Positions 60,701-64,000 of a DNA stretch of 64,000 nt are shown piece after piece (position 1 is the stretch's first letter; each line of letters begins with the position of its first letter). The stretch comes from G942493375 sp942493375 (GTDB taxonomy: Bacteria > Armatimonadota > UBA5829): contig OW818698.1 of assembly GCA_942493375.1 (NCBI GenBank), forward strand, positions 1,860,001 through 1,924,000, in the 5' to 3' direction. Made by a program: the position numbers and the translations under genes. The notes under the pieces were generated by a model, which searched no databases, had not been told where the DNA came from, and saw only the letters and a list, made by a program, of their open reading frames with translations.

Positions 60701-61207
60701 AAATCATGCGATATATCAGCAGCAATTCCGACAGGCGTAAATGAGAACCGGCAGGCATATGTAAGTTACACCAATGGCCTGCAAATATATGTAAACTGCA
60801 ACAAAACCAACCCGTTCACTGTAAATGTCGAAGGCACACAATACAAACTTCCGTCATTCGGATGGGTAGCCTGGAACAAGGGATTCCTGGAATATTCAGC
60901 AGAGCTCGATGGCCGCAGGGTCAACTATGTGGACTCTCCTGTCTATACATATCTTGAGACAGGCGGCAAACCTCACATGGAAACAGGCCTGGGCACTAAC
61001 GGAACAATCATCCTGCGCAAGGACGATCCCAGAGGCCTTAAACTGATCCCTGTGGATGCAAAATCAGCTGAAATCGCAGGTCCATACACATCAGCAGACG
61101 CCTACAAAGCCGACAACACCCGGATCGGCCCAGCTGATGCACAAGCAGTAGACGGCATCCTGACAATAGATTTCATCGAAGGAGCAAGATATTACATAAT
61201 CAAATAG
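57788..61207 (+). CDS. Large secreted putative glycoside hydrolase with N-terminal beta-sandwich domains
   Basis: 1,139 residues. Signal peptide MRMVFLIAVILLAASVCMAA. Residues about 20-430 hold two carbohydrate-binding-like beta domains (GGILLIESGGNPNGTDSMWI, then GAPGYFRLKPPKPIGLQKFN). Residues about 630-1,000 look like a TIM barrel with LYTNYTDYNPLGASWDERNV, TYCDVHTALPPM and GPIFSEGIHHWIYAGL (possible catalytic Asp and Glu). It recalls the DUF5696/GHL-like and GH101-related large enzymes, but I cannot name a family. ATG at 57788 preferred with GGAGG just upstream. Probably a cell-surface or exported enzyme acting on a complex glycan. Confidence 0.65.
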   Translation: MRMVFLIAVILLAASVCMAADSFTTVCDFDKTDRPWSVEPGSSPVYRTKEIKAHSGNVSMGVKIARTGRLLRATWGCSLADVIMTQDSRIKVFIHGNKLCKSSTGQPHGGILLIESGGNPNGTDSMWIIDIPGDIYAKDAWTEFLSTPISQAKLAEWSADSNSKLDIEKIQRVLFVSQQEDDSIKLPEYVIHIDDLAISSCSMRSLVSTPAQNSSVPAAIRPVQRGFIGRKRDAGQRVLFGNLTGWTVENYPGAEASFVRSEEEPLFGQPVAKLTYRANGAPGYFRLKPPKPIGLQKFNGILMWMFGNVWSWTPDPNTPQVLVSLVIQDAKGETHTIELDQVNWKFWSVMHKCVKQNVFEDERHSAYGGDSNWKLDFPAKLIAIDISNGTNKDFRSVYIDSIIFRNEKTNPPKYTAKLDKLPFPTSPNSYKPSVNDPVINTVRKSGSTYIFSAKSGSDVTEFRYTPKSGTLSDLVFTAGNLTFKPVNEGGPRHDMSRIPKVKLKSIALTNSGVLDTVWKTELGVEYGLSLSITGKSMVIDWSSKSRQFAGLNPGTAEGLTDFKKFYVPYLTLGWGLPSIIWNKGYYLFTMFDFHYSNAAQITGESKWLSATSATCVGQVNYEKLTDGTRNMLRERQYVTVSKNFEEVLPSIPNPPSPLTSIIGTNLYCHVGAIEIDRFKKSLERWKQFKEYGIDHVRVSHHEDSFSDGDTVGQGAQEYTMTLEAAPEIGDQQLISYCAEVKKLGYLIGLYTNYTDYNPLGASWDERNVAKLPNGEWERSWPPTFSLKPLKAVEMEAYYAHRVAEKFGCNTTYCDVHTALPPMAFVDYEAGNPGAGMELTQIKAYGALLLHGRESYGGPIFSEGIHHWIYAGLNDGNYAQMGLPDAANQPLLLDFDLRKIHPLQANLSMVPGWTWGSGKVQCMAEQIAYGHIGFLPYDNLNDAVWGYYMMQQLQSMYTQVPVDKILYYSADGKSCDISAAIPTGVNENRQAYVSYTNGLQIYVNCNKTNPFTVNVEGTQYKLPSFGWVAWNKGFLEYSAELDGRRVNYVDSPVYTYLETGGKPHMETGLGTNGTIILRKDDPRGLKLIPVDAKSAEIAGPYTSADAYKADNTRIGPADAQAVDGILTIDFIEGARYYIIK

Positions 61208-61208
61208 C

Positions 61209-61238
61209 CCTGTCATCCTGAGGAACGAAGGATGACGA
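61209..61238. repeat. Short GTCATCCTGAGGAACGAAGGATGAC copy
   Basis: Minimal form of the GTAACAG...GTCATCC family, in the 49-bp spacer between the large secreted gene and the amidohydrolase. Confidence 0.75.
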
Positions 61239-61256
61239 ATTTTGGAGGAGAGTAAA

Positions 61257-62129
61257 ATGTTCATAGATGTCCATACACATGCATATAAGCGTCCGTATCC
61301 GGGAGTCGATGGCAAGCCGGTGTTTTCTACTCCGGAGCAGGTTATAGTCAGGTTTGATGAACTCGGGATAGAGAAAGGCTGCATACTTCCGATTGTAAAC
61401 TCAGAGGTCTACCTTCCTCAGTCAAATGAAGAAATACTTGAGATGTGCGAGAAGTACCCGGACCGCTTTGTGCCTTTCTGTAACATAGATCCACGAGCCA
61501 TCACCAACAGCGTGGATGCTCCACTGGACTATATTTTGAGTTACTACAAGGATCTTGGATGTAAAGGTATTGGAGAAGTCATGCCCAGCATGCCATTTAT
61601 GCATCCCAAAGCCAGGAATCTTTTCAAGCACTGCCAAACTGTCGGTCTACCTCTGACATTCGATATATCAGACAGGCTGGATGGAGATTATGGCTTCTAC
61701 GATGAACCGGGTTTACCTCAGCTTCAAGATACTCTGAGAAGCTTTCCTAAACTTACAATAGTCTGCCATGGACCTGCGTTCTGGGCTGAAATAGGCAAGC
61801 TGGAGCTTCCGGGAGATAGAGTAGGATACCCATCATATCCAATCAGTGAAGAAGGCGCGGTCCCAAAAATGATGCGGCGATACGAAAACATGTGGTGCGA
61901 CCTCTCCGCAGGCAGCGGATATTTCGCTATGGCCAGAGACCCCGAGTTTGCCGCCGCATTCCTGAACGAGTTCGCAGACAAACTGATGTACGGGACAGAC
62001 ATCTGTGCCCACGACCAGCAGATCAAAATAGGCCCGTTCCTGATCGAACTACGAGACTCCGGCAAACTCAGCAAAGAAAAGTTCAACAAGATCGCCAGAG
62101 AAAACGCGATCAGACTTTACGGATTATAG
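61257..62129 (+). CDS. Amidohydrolase-2 family metal-dependent hydrolase
   Basis: 290 residues. MFIDVHTHAYKRPYPG with the D-x-H-x-H metal pair, CKGIGEVMPSMPFMHP, LTIVCHGPAFWAEIG with the third His, and YGTDICAHDQQ carrying the metal-binding Asp near residue 245. This is the PF04909 family of decarboxylases and lactonases (ACMSD, gamma-resorcylate decarboxylase and sugar lactonases). ATG at 61257 with GGAGGAG upstream. In a glycan-catabolic cluster a lactonase or uronate-pathway role is plausible; substrate unknown. Confidence 0.78.
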   Translation: MFIDVHTHAYKRPYPGVDGKPVFSTPEQVIVRFDELGIEKGCILPIVNSEVYLPQSNEEILEMCEKYPDRFVPFCNIDPRAITNSVDAPLDYILSYYKDLGCKGIGEVMPSMPFMHPKARNLFKHCQTVGLPLTFDISDRLDGDYGFYDEPGLPQLQDTLRSFPKLTIVCHGPAFWAEIGKLELPGDRVGYPSYPISEEGAVPKMMRRYENMWCDLSAGSGYFAMARDPEFAAAFLNEFADKLMYGTDICAHDQQIKIGPFLIELRDSGKLSKEKFNKIARENAIRLYGL

Positions 62130-62247
62130 TAACAGTTCAGAGTTACGGTACAATGTCATCCTGAGGAACGAAGGATCTGCTTTTTCCGAAATGAACAGCA
62201 GATCCTTCGTTCCTCAGGATGACATTGTACCCATATTACTGAGCTGA
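62129..62247. repeat. GTAACAG...GTCATCCTGAGG family element, full copy
   Basis: Outer arm GTAACAGTTCAGAG, a decayed ACTGAGCTGAT end, inner GTCATCCTGAGGAACGAAGG/CCTTCGTTCCTCAGGATGAC. It starts at the stop of the amidohydrolase. Confidence 0.85.
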
Positions 62248-62291
62248 TATTGATTATATATTTTTACTAATCATACTTGAGAGGCTCTAAA

Positions 62292-64000
62292 ATGGATAAT
62301 CAAAACTGTCTGTTAATATCAGATGACCAACGTGAAATACAGATTATTACGGAGGGAAAGCTGCAAGCTGTATGCTCTGTATTGTTACACATAGACGATC
62401 TGAAGCTCCTCAGACTAAGTCCTGTACAAACTCCCACAGGAATGCAGTTTATTGGAAAATCAGGTGTGGTTTGTGCGGATGCTACATTTGTCAGTAACGC
62501 AGATACTGATACACTTACGATTAGAAAGTGCTTACTTGACAAATCCATTCGACTCCTGGCAACAGGCAAAGTCGAACTCGACAAGCCTTTTATATGCTCC
62601 ATAAACGATAATGGCAAGGATTCCGAGTATTTCCATATGACTTCCGGTGGAGCGGATTCCTCAATCTTCAACTGCTTCTATTCACCGGATGACGATACTG
62701 CAGTGGTCTTTAATTCAGAATCTACCGAAATAATGATCACCCCGGAGAGGTCTCGTTACGAACTGATTGATACAGAAACAATCGAAATCAAAATCCACCG
62801 AAACCACTATAAAAACATAGCTAATCCATACTACAAGCCGATGGATAAAGAGCGCTTCCCCAGGCCTCCGATTGGTTGGCTTTCATGGTACTGTTATTTT
62901 GGGGATTTCGATGAAGAAAAGACCTTGAAAACCCTTGATTTTGCAGACAAAAACTTCAAGCGGTTCGGGTTCCAATATGTCCAGCTTGAAAACTGGCAGA
63001 AGTTTACTCCCGGAAATTGCCGGTTGAGAAATTTCACCACAAACTCGAGTGGGATGAAGAGAAGTTCCCTCACGGCATGAGATACGTCTCCGACAAAATC
63101 AGAGAACGCGGCCTTATACCCGGTCTCTGGGTAGCCCCGCTTGGCACAGGGGAGGAAGCACAATTCAAAGCCCATCCGGAAATGTATCTGCGGGATGAAG
63201 CAGGAAAACCTCTGGGAAACTGGAGCGGAGACTATGCCCTTGACCCCACACATCCGGATTCCCTGAAAGCAATCCATGACACAATGTATGTCATAACCCA
63301 CGACTGGGGATATGATTATGTAAAAGTAGATGGACTGGAACTTGGTGGAGCCGGGTATGCCGACGAATACTACACCAACGAGTCCATCCGCAGCAGATTC
63401 AGCCATCCGATGGATGAACCCTTGAGAAACATCGGCAACATTGTAAGGGAAGCAATCGGTGACCAAATATTCTTCACCTCCTGTGCAGGCAGTTGGAAGA
63501 GAATTGGTAAAATGGTCGGAATAGCCAATGCAGCAAGGGTCGGAACGGATGTCCTCTGGGAAGGTAATGATCCGGAGTGGGCTGGAGTTACGCATACTGC
63601 CAGGACCATACAGAAAGCCCACTATGTGCATAACATATTCTGGTACAACGATCCGGATGTCCTGGCAATGAGAGCTCCACTCACTACAGAGCACGCTCAG
63701 CTCTTGACTACAATGTATGGACTCGCTGGTCAGCTGCTTTTCCTGGGAGATATTATATACGAACTCCCGGAAGAGAAAGTCGACATGCTCAAGCGCATAA
63801 TGCCTGTAGAGAATGTCTATCCCGGTCATATACCCCTGGATGACCCCGAAAAGACACCTGCAGAAACCGGTCTCCCCTGGTCTACGGATGATCTCAAAGA
63901 TACCTGGGTTCTGCATATCAAGAAACCATTCGAAGACTGGTGCGTAGTTGCTCTTATCAACTTTGATGAGACCAGTACAAAGACTCTCAAACTAAATGCA
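62292..64000 (+). pseudogene. GH36-like alpha-galactosidase-type protein, frameshifted, 3' end beyond window
   Basis: ATG at 62292 (GAGG upstream). Frame 1 codes MDNQNCLLIS to FQYVQLENWQ and then runs out of family sequence, stopping at 63080. A second frame, open from about 62990, continues EKFHHKLEWDEEKFPHGMRYV, ALDPTHPDSL, YDYVKVDGLELGG (probable nucleophile Asp), ARVGTDVLWEGND to the window end. The join lies near 62995-63010 right after LENWQ. The gene reads as GH36/GH-D-like (PPIGWLSWYCYFGDFDEEKT). A one-base deletion is implied. It may be a real inactivating mutation or a sequencing error. It runs past the right edge. Confidence 0.8.

Noticed and set aside
62894..63916. 340-codon minus-strand open frame across the GH36-like gene
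   Set aside because: The plus strand carries strong GH36-like motifs in both frames; the minus-strand frame has none.

Overview
The window looks like a chromosomal piece of a free-living member of the Armatimonadota, or a close relative, at mid-40s % GC. The best clue is five tandem type II/IV pseudopilin-like genes with the DUF1559 style N-terminus (GFTLIELLVVIAII, then FPVFAKAREKARQS), which is very common in that phylum. No rRNA, tRNA, phage, transposase or CRISPR was seen. The taxonomic call is an inference from protein style.

Layout. 1-762: end of a secreted CBM9-like protein. 1091-5489 (minus): hisC-aroF-tyrA-cmk-plsC, with overlapping genes. 5750-9851 (minus): tandem pair of GHL6-type putative glycoside hydrolases. 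10188-10939: RidA and a small CxxC thioredoxin-like protein. 11364-16714: a three-gene phosphorelay (Cache-PAS-kinase, REC-kinase hybrid, NarL-type regulator). 16878-17927: orphan sugar ABC permease. 17996-21573 (minus): thiE-thiC-thiL under a consensus promoter, TPP riboswitch and terminator. 21689-25462: secreted GH-like protein and a GH95-like protein. 25620-26214: TRAM protein and a candidate structured RNA. 26512-30582: prs, a GT39/83-type membrane glycosyltransferase, a GT2 and a ChbG/YdjC deacetylase. 30718-33552: two TrkA-type subunits, GNAT, aldo/keto reductase. 33795-35795: Gfo/Idh/MocA-aldo/keto reductase fusion. 35941-38479 (minus): rpsF-ssb-rpsR plus a PGI/PMI. 39162-64000: a carbohydrate-catabolic region (esterase-like hydrolase, GH4, four UroD-family proteins, five pseudopilins, sialidase-like, clan GH-A-like, DmlA/TtuC-like dehydrogenase, a 1,139-residue secreted protein, amidohydrolase, frameshifted GH36-like).

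How the genes fit together. Housekeeping blocks (aromatic amino acids, thiamine, ribosomal proteins, PRPP) sit between many single-gene sugar-degrading units, each usually with its own promoter. Together the CBM9, GHL6 pair, GH95, GH4, GH36, sialidase-like, clan GH-A-like and oxidoreductase genes suggest a scavenger of complex plant or mucin-like glycans.

The most unusual content lies between the genes. At least two MITE-like palindromic families are dispersed here, and one copy sits inside the P3 arm of the TPP riboswitch. A four-helix-bundle (IVP) gene with an in-frame stop is enclosed by composite inverted arms, one of them expanded into a heptad minisatellite. A multi-hairpin RNA with its own promoter lies upstream of prs on the opposite strand. 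rpsF appears to lack a canonical start at the position its ribosome-binding site dictates.
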